This document shows, in pieces, positions 53,301 to 62,600 of a DNA stretch of 64,000 nucleotides. The translations under genes and the position numbers were made by a program. The stretch comes from Batillaria attramentaria (taxonomy: Eukaryota > Mollusca > Gastropoda > Batillariidae), in NCBI GenBank assembly GCA_018292915.2, contig JACVVK020000001.1, forward strand, positions 1,627,001-1,691,000, given 5' to 3'. Within the stretch, counting starts at the first letter, position 1. Every line of letters starts with the position of its first letter. A model generated the notes under the pieces. It was not told where the DNA came from. It ran no database searches and saw only the letters and a list, made by a program, of their open reading frames with translations.

Positions 53301-53755
53301 CTCACTCAGTCCCAGTACTCCTATCTTGTAGTTCTTCATCTCTCTTGCTACTTGTATGGTCCTTCCTACTTCATACATTGTCCTGATGTTCCATGTGGCT
53401 ACTCTCGTTGTTGTCCTGGGTGTTAGAAGGGGGGTCGGCCTTGCAGCTTCCTTTCGGCTTTCACTGCAATGCGTCATAGGTCTCCAGGATGGAGACCCTT
53501 CCTCGCCCAGGTGAATGTCTCGGTTTGTTGCTGTCGATGCTTCAGTAACTTAGTGTTTTTTACAGGTAGGGCTGTTAACCCTACGCAAACCCGTTTAGCC
53601 TCTTGGAGAGGTGGTCCACATTCGTCTGACCTCTACCCTTCGACCTGTCCAGCTTGGGTGACCCTGCCAGGAGCATGTGCTCCTGCTGGCATAGTTCTCT
53701 GGGTCATTGAGGTACACAAGCCACTACCCCACGACAAGGGTTGGACCATGTAGGG
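50383..53755 (-). mobile_element. RTE-clade non-LTR retrotransposon, apparently full length
   Basis: A minus-strand element with a 5' UTR of about 278 bp (from CCCTACATGGTCCAACCC near 53755), one uninterrupted ORF, a 3' UTR of about 65 bp and a (TATT/ATT)n tail at 50383-50400. The short 3' UTR and microsatellite tail are typical of RTE elements. The 5' UTR contains a GTAGGGTTAACAGCCCTAC inverted repeat. It interrupts the L1/Tx1-like LINE; no clear target-site duplication beyond a shared GAG was seen, and (CA)n follows the 5' end. Confidence 0.88.
50469..53477 (-). CDS. RTE endonuclease/reverse transcriptase
   Basis: A single intact ORF of 1002 residues from ATG 53477. An apurinic/apyrimidinic-type endonuclease occupies about residues 25-275: VATWNIRTM, GLSETRW, NIIQCYAPTND, ILMGDFNAKIG and SSDHHLL with the catalytic Asp-His. 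The reverse transcriptase follows from about 500: GKAAGPDEIPAEAIK, QAGFRRNRSCADQI, INFIDYEKAFDSV, VKTGVRQGCLLSPFLF and the catalytic FADDLALL. The C-terminal segment has FVYLGSVV, SVLLYGCETW and GWIGHTLRKP, then a basic GKRKRGRPRNSWRRD, all typical of the RTE clade. No stop or frameshift was seen, so the copy may be recent and possibly active. Such ORFs are often misnamed craniofacial development protein 2-like in automatic annotation. Confidence 0.95.
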   Translation of the reverse strand: MTHCSESRKEAARPTPLLTPRTTTRVATWNIRTMYEVGRTIQVAREMKNYKIGVLGLSETRWLQTGQLRFSSGEQLLYSGHTEDGAPHTEGVALMLAPEAQRALIGWEPVNSRIITAKFITKKKDIKLNIIQCYAPTNDAEEEKKDDFYQQLQTVIDRGGAKDMTILMGDFNAKIGSDNTGYEDTMGTHGLGQMNENGERFADFCALNQLVIGGSIFPHKRIHKATWRSPDHVTENQIDHICISRKFRRSWRDVRVMRGADVSSDHHLLATTLRLRLKRHTNANSTRTRYNVGLLRNTDTQAAFRISLSNRFQPLQDLIEDSEMDIETQWEHSKKLWHDTCEEVLGKRKTQHKEWISADTIQKLEVRKEKKTALNTSRTRRAKAKAQEEYTAADREVKRSTRKDKRDYIDNLASQAEEAARQGNLKDLYQVTKKLAGKFQQTDKPVKDKNGHPLTTTEEQLKRWAEHFRELLNRPIPETPPDIPPAETELPINCDKPSKAEIRKAIMTLKNGKAAGPDEIPAEAIKADTETAVNMLHSLFSKIWEKEEVPAQWKEGIVIKLPKKGDLRDCSNYRGIMLLSVPGKVLNRILLERMREAVDPMLRDQQAGFRRNRSCADQIASLRIIVEQSLEWNSPLYINFIDYEKAFDSVDREALWKLLRHYGVPGKIISLIQCTYQDMSCRIAHAGQLSESFEVKTGVRQGCLLSPFLFLLVIDWIMKTTTAGRKNGIQWTLWTQLDDLDFADDLALLSHSHSQMQDKTTCLEATSAGTGLRINRKKTELMKINTTANTPVTVGGEPIREVESFVYLGSVVDGQGGTDQDVTARIGKARAAMVMLKNVWASKVFSIRTKLCIFNSNVKSVLLYGCETWRTTKTMQQKIQTFLNTCLRRIFNIRWPEKIRNEELWERAGQEPVAKQILRRKWGWIGHTLRKPASSTTRQALTWNPQGKRKRGRPRNSWRRDTEAELCKQGTNWTGVARLAQNRVRWRRVVDGLCSTWSQGPK

Positions 53756-53832
53756 AAAAAAAAAAACAAAAAAAAAACACAAAAACAAAACAAAAAAACA
53801 TTCACTCAACTCAATGTACACTGCGTAAGAAC

Positions 53833-53896
<64 letters not shown>
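53756..53896. repeat. A-rich stretch and (CA)n microsatellite
   Basis: A-rich sequence follows the RTE 5' end, then about 60 bp of (CA)n at 53836-53896, ending exactly where the L1/Tx1-like frame resumes at 53897. Confidence 0.85.
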
Positions 53897-53899
<3 letters not shown>

Positions 53900-54228
53900 C
53901 TTGATAATGATCTCATAGTAGCTGGAGGTGACTGGCATACTGTGCTAGATGTTCAAAAGGATACATTTAGATATAGAGGTAACAATCGCCCAAGGACAAG
54001 AAAAATAAAACAAATAATGGAACCACATAAGCTGGCTGACATTTGGCGAGAAACTCACCCCCATAAGAACCAGTACACATGGCGTAGATTTAATTCCACA
54101 CAACAGGGAGGTTTCGATTACTTTTTCATATCAGAAGAGTTATTGTTGAACATTAGATGTTCCTGTACTAAACCCGGATATAGAACCGACCATTCAATTA
54201 TTACAATTGAACTGAAAGCTGATAAGGA

Positions 54229-55178
54229 GTGTATATACCTGTGGAGGTAGTGTCTGAGTTTAAGTACCTCGGCACAATAGTAGACAACAAACTAGACTTC
54301 ACTCAGAACACTGATTTTATCGTGAAGAAGGCCAACCAGCGTCTGTACCTCCTTAGAAAAATGAGAGCTTTTAATGTTTGTCCTGAAATTTTAGAAACTG
54401 TATACAGAAGTTTAATTGAAAGTGTACTGGCATTTAACATCGTAGTCTGGTACGGCAGTCTCAGCATGAAGAACAAAGCAAGGCTGTCTCGTATAGTCAG
54501 AGTGGCAGGAAAGATAGTTGGCCTGGGTCAGTACTCTCTAGATGATCTTTATATAAACAGGCATGCTACTCCCAAAAAAGAGTTTTCACTGAAAATCTGG
54601 CGCAGCCAGATAATCGAGCCGGCGTAGCCGGCGAGTCTGCTAGGGGGGTCCGGAAAATTTTTGAAAAAATCGTTAAAATCTGTGCAATCTGGCGCATTCT
54701 GAGTACTTTTTCCAGGATAAAAAAAAAATAGTTTTCAAATTTTCATTTTCGCGGATTTCCGCGAATTCACGGAAGAGTAGCATGCCTGTATAAAGGCTGT
54801 CAGGAGGAAGGCCACTACAATTGTCAACGACCCCACCCACCCCCTCCATGATCAGTTCCAAGAACTCCCGTCTGGGCGCCGCTACAGAGTACCGAGAGCG
54901 AGGAAAAATTTGTTTAAGAAATCTTTCATTCCCTCAGCAGTATCTATTTTAAACTCATGACTGTGTTTACTGCCCGTCCCCAGTATGTATAGATTTTATT
55001 TGTTGAAATTTTCATAACTGTGCTTACTCCTCAGCTGTGTCATGTCCGCTATGCCCTTGCCATCTTTTAGTTTAGATTTCTTAGTTTAGTAGCATAGTAT
55101 TAGACTTGGACATCACACATTACTTTAGGATCTGTGTTTAATATGTATGGATTTATATGTCTAGATAAATTAATGTAG

Positions 55179-55241
<63 letters not shown>

Positions 55242-55322
55242 CCAGAAGATTTTCTGCCATCGACAGACAATAAAGTACGTTATATTGAATTGAATTGAAT
55301 TGAATTGAATTGAATTGAATTA
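54229..55322 (+). mobile_element. 5'-truncated LINE (Rex1/CR1-like) inside the L1/Tx1-like element
   Basis: The frame EFKYLGTIVDNKLDFTQNTD, then KKANQRLYLLRKMRAFNV and ESVLAFNIVVWYGSLS, is the C-terminal part of a non-LTR reverse transcriptase, continued after an insertion by ELPSGRRYRVPRARKN and a stop near 54957. The 3' UTR includes a (GT)n run at 55168-55239 and ends in (GAATT)n at 55291-55320, a tail type usual for Rex1/CR1-like LINEs. The 5' end is truncated near 54229, and the host LINE resumes at about 55322. Confidence 0.85.
54558..54788. mobile_element. 231-bp MITE inside the Rex1/CR1-like LINE
   Basis: A perfect 14-bp terminal inverted repeat CAGGCATGCTACTC bounds 231 bp, flanked by the 6-bp direct repeat TATAAA at 54552-54557 and 54789-54794. 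The LINE reading frame is continuous across the site when the insert and one TATAAA are ignored, confirming the boundaries. The interior has no coding capacity. Confidence 0.9.
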
Positions 55323-55620
55323 AATAAACACCAGACCAAGAACCTATTGGAAATTTAATAATTCACTCTTAAAAGATAAAGTCTATGTTGAGGCAATCAA
55401 AAACGTAACTGTAGAAACAAAGAAACAATATGGTGTTTTAGTTTACAACCATGATAAAATCAGTGAAGTACCCTGTGACTCACTGGAACTACAGATAGAT
55501 GACCAACTGTTCTTTGAGATACATGTACTACTTCTTGAAATAAGAGGAAAAACTGTTGCTTATGTATCACATAAAAGAGGGCAACAAGAAAGAAAAACTA
55601 TTCATGGAAGAAATAGCTGA

Positions 55621-56601
55621 ACTGGAAATGGCAGTTGTGGATGGTAATGCATTATTGGAAAGAAACATTTATAGCAATAATTAAGCAAAATTAAAGTTTA
55701 TAGTTCTACTACAGGCGTATCACTGTGTCTAGTATAACGCCCAACAACACACACGTTTGACTGAAAGTTCAGCAAAGAGGAAAAAGTAGCCTGAATTTAT
55801 TCACCCTAACACTAGTGAAACACACTTTGTCACTTGTATTTCATGTTGAACGTTACACATTACTTACATTACCGTCCGTGCATGTGTGTGTGTCTGCGTG
55901 CGCGCATGAGTGTGTGCTCGCACACACATGTGTGTGTTGGCTGGTTGATTCTGTTATAATAATTATATTGTCAAGTTTTTCGGTGTATTCATAATGCATG
56001 ATACCTTCACAAAATTGTTAGCATTTTAGGAGCATAACATTGCAATATAAAGCACAAGCTAATTACACGTTGAAATACTATTTATAAAGTATTCATGACT
56101 GTTTCTGTACTCTTTTACCCTGCTGCACAAATGACACTAGTGAAGAACACACACACACAGGAAGTGACATACTTCCATTATCCGTATGCACACAAACAAG
56201 AAGGCGCATGTCGGGTGAAAGCTAGTAAATTGATCAAATTTAATCAACACAGAAACTTGCCCTTAGCGACCAATTTGCGGGATTACTCTGCTCATAGAGT
56301 GCACGCTCGTATTGAGTAAGTGCCGATGCCAGTTCTCTGAAACTTACATAACAAACCGTCCGTTGTCAACCTGTCATCAGATGATTACTGTCCTCAGATC
56401 CCGTAGCCGACCATCGCAGATCGTTAGAATTGCGGAGTGATTTCCCTTGGACAAATGTCGGCTGCTCGTTTAGTTGCTGGGCGGGAAGAGGTAGTAGCAG
56501 TGTTATTTCACAACACTGCTGCTCATTGTGAAATACATGTGCAAGTTTTATAAGTGATCAAATGAACTGGTTCAGTGGAACAACTGTATATATATACCAG
56601 T
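55621..56601. other. Spacer upstream of SNM1A
   Basis: No exon supported. It contains (TG)n/(CA)n-like patches near 55880-55935 and the presumed SNM1A promoter and 5' UTR in the last 300 bp. Because HEXD lies on the opposite strand beyond the transposon stack and seems to have a missing 5' UTR exon, this is a candidate location for a shared promoter; that is inference only. Confidence 0.4.
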
Positions 56602-59600
56602 ATGGATAGCGAGGAAGAAGATGCTTTTAACTTCAAATCACTTCTGAGAAAGCGAGTTTCAGGAGGAAATGTTACAAACAGTTCTACAAAGAAAAACACG
56701 AAAGACAAAATTTCAAAGCAGAATCAGCCCCTGTCTTACATTGCATCGAAGGACTCCAAGAGTCAGGCGAAAGGAAACCAAACAGCCAAGAAGACTAAAA
56801 CTCGTGCAAAGAAAAATTCAACCGATTCTACGATTACAACTACAGTAGAGTTGGTGAGTGTGAGGCAGGACCATGGTAAGGGAGAAAGTTCCCATAAGAA
56901 TGAAAGTTATAGCATTACACTGAAGAAAGAAGAAAAGCACAGTGGGCATATCAGCATCCAACAGGATCAGGGTCCATCTGTTCATTGTACTGACGAAAAC
57001 AGAGAGCAATGCACACCTGCAGGCAAACTTCTGATCATGGAGGCAGACCAGAACCCATCAACGCCTGGTGCTCTTGTGGATGATCAGCGCTGCCCCTTTT
57101 GCCAAGTGCCGTTTGGAGCACTTTTCTTACAGTCACCCAATGCTCATACCATGGAATGTATGGATATTCCACTGAAAACTGAGGAAGGTGTGTTCAAGAT
57201 CGTCATAACCAATATATTAGTAACTGTATCCACTTCTTCAGCTGTATTCCTGTGATGTAACTCCCTGAGTATAAATTTAAAGCTAACCAGAAATTTGAAA
57301 ACACCCAGATGACTTAATTAAGATAGATCTACACTGTATTTTCAGTAGTAACACCAGAATGCTTTGAGGTTAATGAAATGGGAATAAAACCTGCATAGAG
57401 GATATTCTGCTGTATTAAAAGCTGACTCGTAATAGTAGTGCAGTGACTGTGTTTAGTCATGATTGCACTTTTCATTTGCAGAGTGTCAAGCAGGCCTGAC
57501 ATGCGACAGCACCATTCCCAGCCACTACCGCCGATACCGACATTCACAGCTGGCTCTCCATATTGCTGGCCACACAGCTTCTCTCCCAAACCAAGGTACT
57601 CCTATACACAAAAATTTATGTTTAAAGGATTCATGTCAAATGTAGGAATAGATTATGGTACCTGATTTTCCTCCTACCACCCCCATCACCATAATATTCA
57701 GTCTCCTTTTCATTCATATTTTTTCATTCAACACCACCACCCCCCCCCCCTCCCATAAAAGAAGATGTATAAAATTTGCATACATAAATTTGAAAATAAA
57801 AATATAGTCTCCAAGTTTATTTTTTATTTTCAGGGGATGTCTCTTATCAAACACTTCATGAATCCTCCAGTCAGATACAGGCTGTGATGAATGCCACCAC
57901 ATCAGGGTGCAGCGAATCTGGTGCAAATTCCAGGAGCAGTACAGGGAAGGGAAAGAAGGCATTGAAAAGAAAATCTGACTCCAAAATGTTGCTCAGCAAG
58001 GAGGGACTCGTAGCTATAGACTCTGACTTAAGCCAGAGCCAGGGATCTCAGAACAGTTCTTGCAGTTCCAAGAGCAGTATCAAAGACTACTTCTCCCCCG
58101 GAAAAAAGAGACTGGCAAGCAACATGAGACCCTGTCCTGATGGCGCAGGTGATTGTGGTTTGTTGGAGATGCTACCACTGTCCGACAGCGACAGTGGTAC
58201 TGAGATGGATGTCAGTGAAACTGAGAATGGTCTTTCAGAGACTGACATTGACTTAGTGAGTAAGGAGACAGAGGAGTTGTCTAAAGTTGCCTCAGAGGAT
58301 TTTGGTGAAGACGGTCAGTCAGAAATTGTTGGAGGATTTTTTGTGGATCCTGTAGCAGAGGAACCTGAAGGCTGTGGTGAGATGACTGAGCCTGTTGCCC
58401 AAATGTTGGAACTGCAGAGTGATTGTGAAATTATAGACAGTAGCCTCAGTGCACCAGCAATCAAACACAGTCAGTCTGTGATGGACATTAGTGCCATAGC
58501 AAGCATGTCTACCCCCGCACTTCAAAAGCAGACTTCTTTGATGTCTTTCTTCAAGCCCCACAGCCATGAAAGCAAATCTGTGATAAAACAGCTGCCAAAC
58601 AGTGACAGTTACACACCAAAAATTCCAAAACCACAGTTGATAAAAAGTGTCTCAGAGCCTGTAAGCCTTCGTATTCCATCTCCAGAAGCATCTTTTCCCA
58701 CTAAACAAGGACGCGGGGCACCTTCTAAAGGTTTTCAAACCCGGACTGGAAAGCCCTCAATGACCGACAATGGCACTGATCCTGGAAGACAGAAATGGTC
58801 TGGTCGGCCATGCCCATTCTACAAGAAAATTCCAGGTTCACACCCATTACTGTGGTTAAGCACAGACTAGTTTGTTATGGCAGAGCCTGGCAGATGTGGC
58901 TAAATCTGTTGTAAGCGTTTGTTTGCAAGTTAAGTCTTTAAAAATAGCCAATAAATGTCAAACATTGTGTTGGGGATGGAGTACTTTAAGAGTGAGGGGT
59001 CAATAGGAAATCACTACCAACTTGCTGCTTGTATTCTCTGACTGTTCTTTTTGACTTGAATGATCAGTTGACCGATGGATTTTATAGCTTTTGTCTGACC
59101 TTGATACTTTTACAATGTACCTTGATTATACAAAAGAATTATAGTATTTAATTCTTGTCTACAGGCACAGCAATTACTGTGGATGCATTCTGTTATGGAG
59201 ATGTCCCTGGTTGTCAAGCCTACGTTCTGACCCACTTTCATTATGACCACTACCGGGGTTTGACCAAACGTTTTGCTGGACCCATCTATTGTAGTCCTGT
59301 AAGGTTTTTTCTTAATTACCAAGAAGAGCGGAAATGTTGTATAGATCTACTATCAGCATGATAATGTGACAAAGAAAATGTCTGGAACACTGTATCAGTA
59401 TACTATCACCCTTGAGAAATGTGATTGTTCGTGATAATAAGCTCATTAATATAGGCACTTCATCCCAAATATTTGGCTCAAAGTGCCACAAGCTAAACCC
59501 AGCACGCACGCTCACATGAATCACTCGCATTCTCTCACACACTGGACACGGACACATTACAGTCAGGTGGTGTGAAGGGCCAGCTCAGCAATTTTAGTTT

Positions 59601-62600
59601 CGGAATTTTAGAATTGCATTTATTTTTTAATTTTGTGGGCTGAACATTTCCAAAGCATCTAGTGTGATTGCTGCACTTACTCATAGGAGAGCATATATAC
59701 TCTAGACAGTATACAGGCCCTACATGGTCCACCCCTTGTCGTGGGGTAGTGGCTTGTGTACCTCAATGACCCAGAGAACTATGCTAGTGGGAGCACGTGC
59801 TCCTGGCAGGGTCACCCAAGCTGGACAGGTCGAAGGGTAGAGGTCAGACGAATGTGGACCACCTCTCCAAGAGGCTAAACGGGTTTGCGTAGGGTTAACA
59901 GCCCTACCTGTAAAAAAACATTAAGTTACAGAAGCATCGACAGCAGTATACAGGCGCTAAGTATTACATGGAACCCACATCACATTCACACATTATAGCT
60001 TACAAAAAAGAGGATTACAGGATCGTTGCTTACAGTATACATGGTACTGTATCAGTTTTGACTATTGAGTGAATTTCTGTCCGTTAGGATGGGTACAAAT
60101 TTTCAAATGCCATGTGTCACCAAAATTATTTCCAACACTTAGGAAAGAAAATATGGTTCACTGGATGAAATCTGTTTACCTGACTCTCTTGACTGTATGG
60201 TTTTAGGTAACAGCAAACCTGGTTGAGAAGATGATTGGGGTGCCCAGCCGCCTGATCAACCGCTTACCCTTGAACACACCGTGCAAGGTTGTTGGTGTTC
60301 AGCTAACACTCATGGAGGCTAACCAGTAAGTTGTCCACAGATATGAGAGTTGTGCAGTTATTTCTCCTTTCTTATCCAGCAACATGACTGCACTATAAGA
60401 CTCGAGTTTGATTTGCTTTGCCAATTTTTCCGTTTCTTCAAGGGTTTTCTTCCTCCCTATCTGTCAGCTTTACTCTGTAAGTATCAACCGTCATGCACCC
60501 TGCATTCCGCTAGCAAAAAGCTTCTCAAAATTCCAAATCGTAACATGAAAACTGCCAGCGAGGGCTCTTTCAGCTTGTTATCCCCGACTGTCTGGAACTT
60601 CTTGCCAATCAAACTCCGCCTTCAGACCTCACTGCCCCTGTTTAAATGTTAATCCCATCTAAAGACCTTTCTCTTCCATCAAGCCTTTGATAGTTACACC
60701 TCAGAGTCAGTCTGTGTGTACCATGAGTCGTTGCACTGCCAAATTGTATGTAAGAGGGGATGTCAATACTTTTTTCTTTTTTCTTTTTTTGCTGCCCGAA
60801 CGCTTTGCCAGCTCCAGTGGTGTTCCTCCCAGGTCATGGGTGGAACCCACGGAGGACCCAGAAGCTGGGACAATTTTTGTTATGCATGATGATGGAGATG
60901 AGGATGATAGTAAGATGATGCTATGGAGGTCCATGTGGTTTGGGACTGCGGGACAGGGCCGCATTCCACGCTTCCTGTCATAAATATCCCGGCATTAACC
61001 AGGCATTGGAACTACGGCACCTGCGGTGCCGGCCGTGTAATCATCCACATCATAAGACGTGTCATACAAAGGGAAGCACCCCCAAAGTCGCACCCGCGAA
61101 GTGGGTGAAGCTCGGCTGTGTGGCAACAGCCTCCCCATTGGGCCCATAGCACACCCGCTCTGGGTAGGAGCCGACCTAGGTATGAAAAATCCCGCTTGCC
61201 TCGGCTGGGATTCGAACCCGGGTCTCCCGGTCCACGATCCGAAGTGCTAACCACTACACTACGGGGGCCGGTGGGGATGTCAGTACTGATAGTGTGTGTA
61301 TGTGTGTGCAGTGAGTCCTTAGAATCTGGAGAGCAGCGCTCTATAAAAACTATGTATTATTATTATTGTGTTGTTGTTGTTGTTGAGACCTGGAAATGTT
61401 TGCTATGGTAAAGTAAAATCTTACTCACTTTTGTAGCTGTCCTGGCGCTGTGATCATCCTGTTTGAGCTGCCCGATGGCAGAAAGATTCTACACACAGGG
61501 GACTTTCGTGCTGACCCAGACATGGAAAGCTACCCGCCACTGCAAAACATTCATGTGGATGAGCTGTACCTAGACACAACGTATGGCTGAGTTTTCACTT
61601 GAGTATCCTTTGTCGTTCGGGTTAGCAGGGGTCAAAATACCCAAGTGCCCAAGTGCAATTGCTCGTTTCTCTTGGCCTGGGCACTCTGTGCTTTTACTAA
61701 GGATGCCTGGAGTGCAACCTTCTTTCCAGTTAAATTTGTTTCCCACTGCCCTGACAGCTGACTGCAGTATCAGCAGACAAATAATTGGATTACAATCCCA
61801 CTTGGCTGTGATAATTTCAACTTCTTTTGACAGCTTTACTGCACTTAAAACAGTTTCATGGTGCACTAAGGTGTGTTTACTTAGGGTGTATTGTTGTGTG
61901 TGTGTGTTAAAGTAACAAAATTTAAGTTTTAACACAAAATTAAGCACATGTAAAAACTGGTACCAAAGGAGAGTGGGTGTTTGGGGGTTTAACGTTCTTT
62001 TCCACCATATACGGGTGATATCAAAGACAGGGTAACGATGAAAAAGCCAGCACAAATATTTGTCCCCAGCCGGGATACGAACTCACGACCCAAGCACTAG
62101 AAGTCCAACGCTCTAGATACCATTCGGCTCCCCGGTACCTAAGGAGGAGTAACTGCATCTTTAATACTTACTGTATAGTTGTGTGTTCTTTTCACAGGTA
62201 CTGCAATCCATCGTATGTGTTCCCTCCCCAAAAAGAGACTGTACAGTTTGCAGTCAACACAGCACTGAAGGCAGTGGAGCGTGAGCCCGGCACACTGATT
62301 GTCTGTGGTGCATACACCATTGGCAAAGAGCGTATATTCTTAGGTAATTACGTATTTTCTTTCACCCGCAAAGTGTGGGGAAAACCTGAACCTGTCAGTA
62401 TTAGTAGGAGGATGGGCGGGCATGCATGGTGTGAAGCTGTGAACTTGCAGGGGATGTGGTAAAACACTTCTGAGCTTTCAGGAATGTTAATTATAAATAT
62501 ACACATATGCATTGATTATCTCTATCACTCCCTCACAAAGTTTACAAAGAATATCTTCATTATTATTACTGTTAATATTATTATTAACCAGGATACCCTA

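Larger units (their letters stand above)
49850..55620 (+). mobile_element. L1/Tx1-like LINE remnant, split by nested insertions
   Basis: Four plus-strand pieces read in order as one decayed element: 49855-50003 (GVAVLFNN…, then VLDIEMMGRRLSVVNVYGP, with an in-frame stop between), 50333-50380 (SDSPQFFDSILIE), 53897-54228 (ELDNDLIVAGGDWHTVLD, then RTDHSIITIELKADKE of the endonuclease) and 55322-55620 (PRTYWKFNNSLLKD, then LLLEIRGKTVAYVS). Together they cover an apurinic endonuclease and the linker before the reverse transcriptase; the RT itself is missing. The gaps hold a TIR element, an RTE element and a second LINE. Confidence 0.8.

Noticed and set aside
60687..60983. Plus-strand open frame as a SNM1A exon
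   Set aside because: It spans the L2 3' UTR and the antisense of a SINE; SNM1A homology is continuous from 60325 to 61437 without it.
61195..61272. A functional tRNA-His gene
   Set aside because: A and B boxes are good, but the anticodon stem does not pair properly and the sequence continues into a 500-bp SINE with poly-A and target-site duplication.
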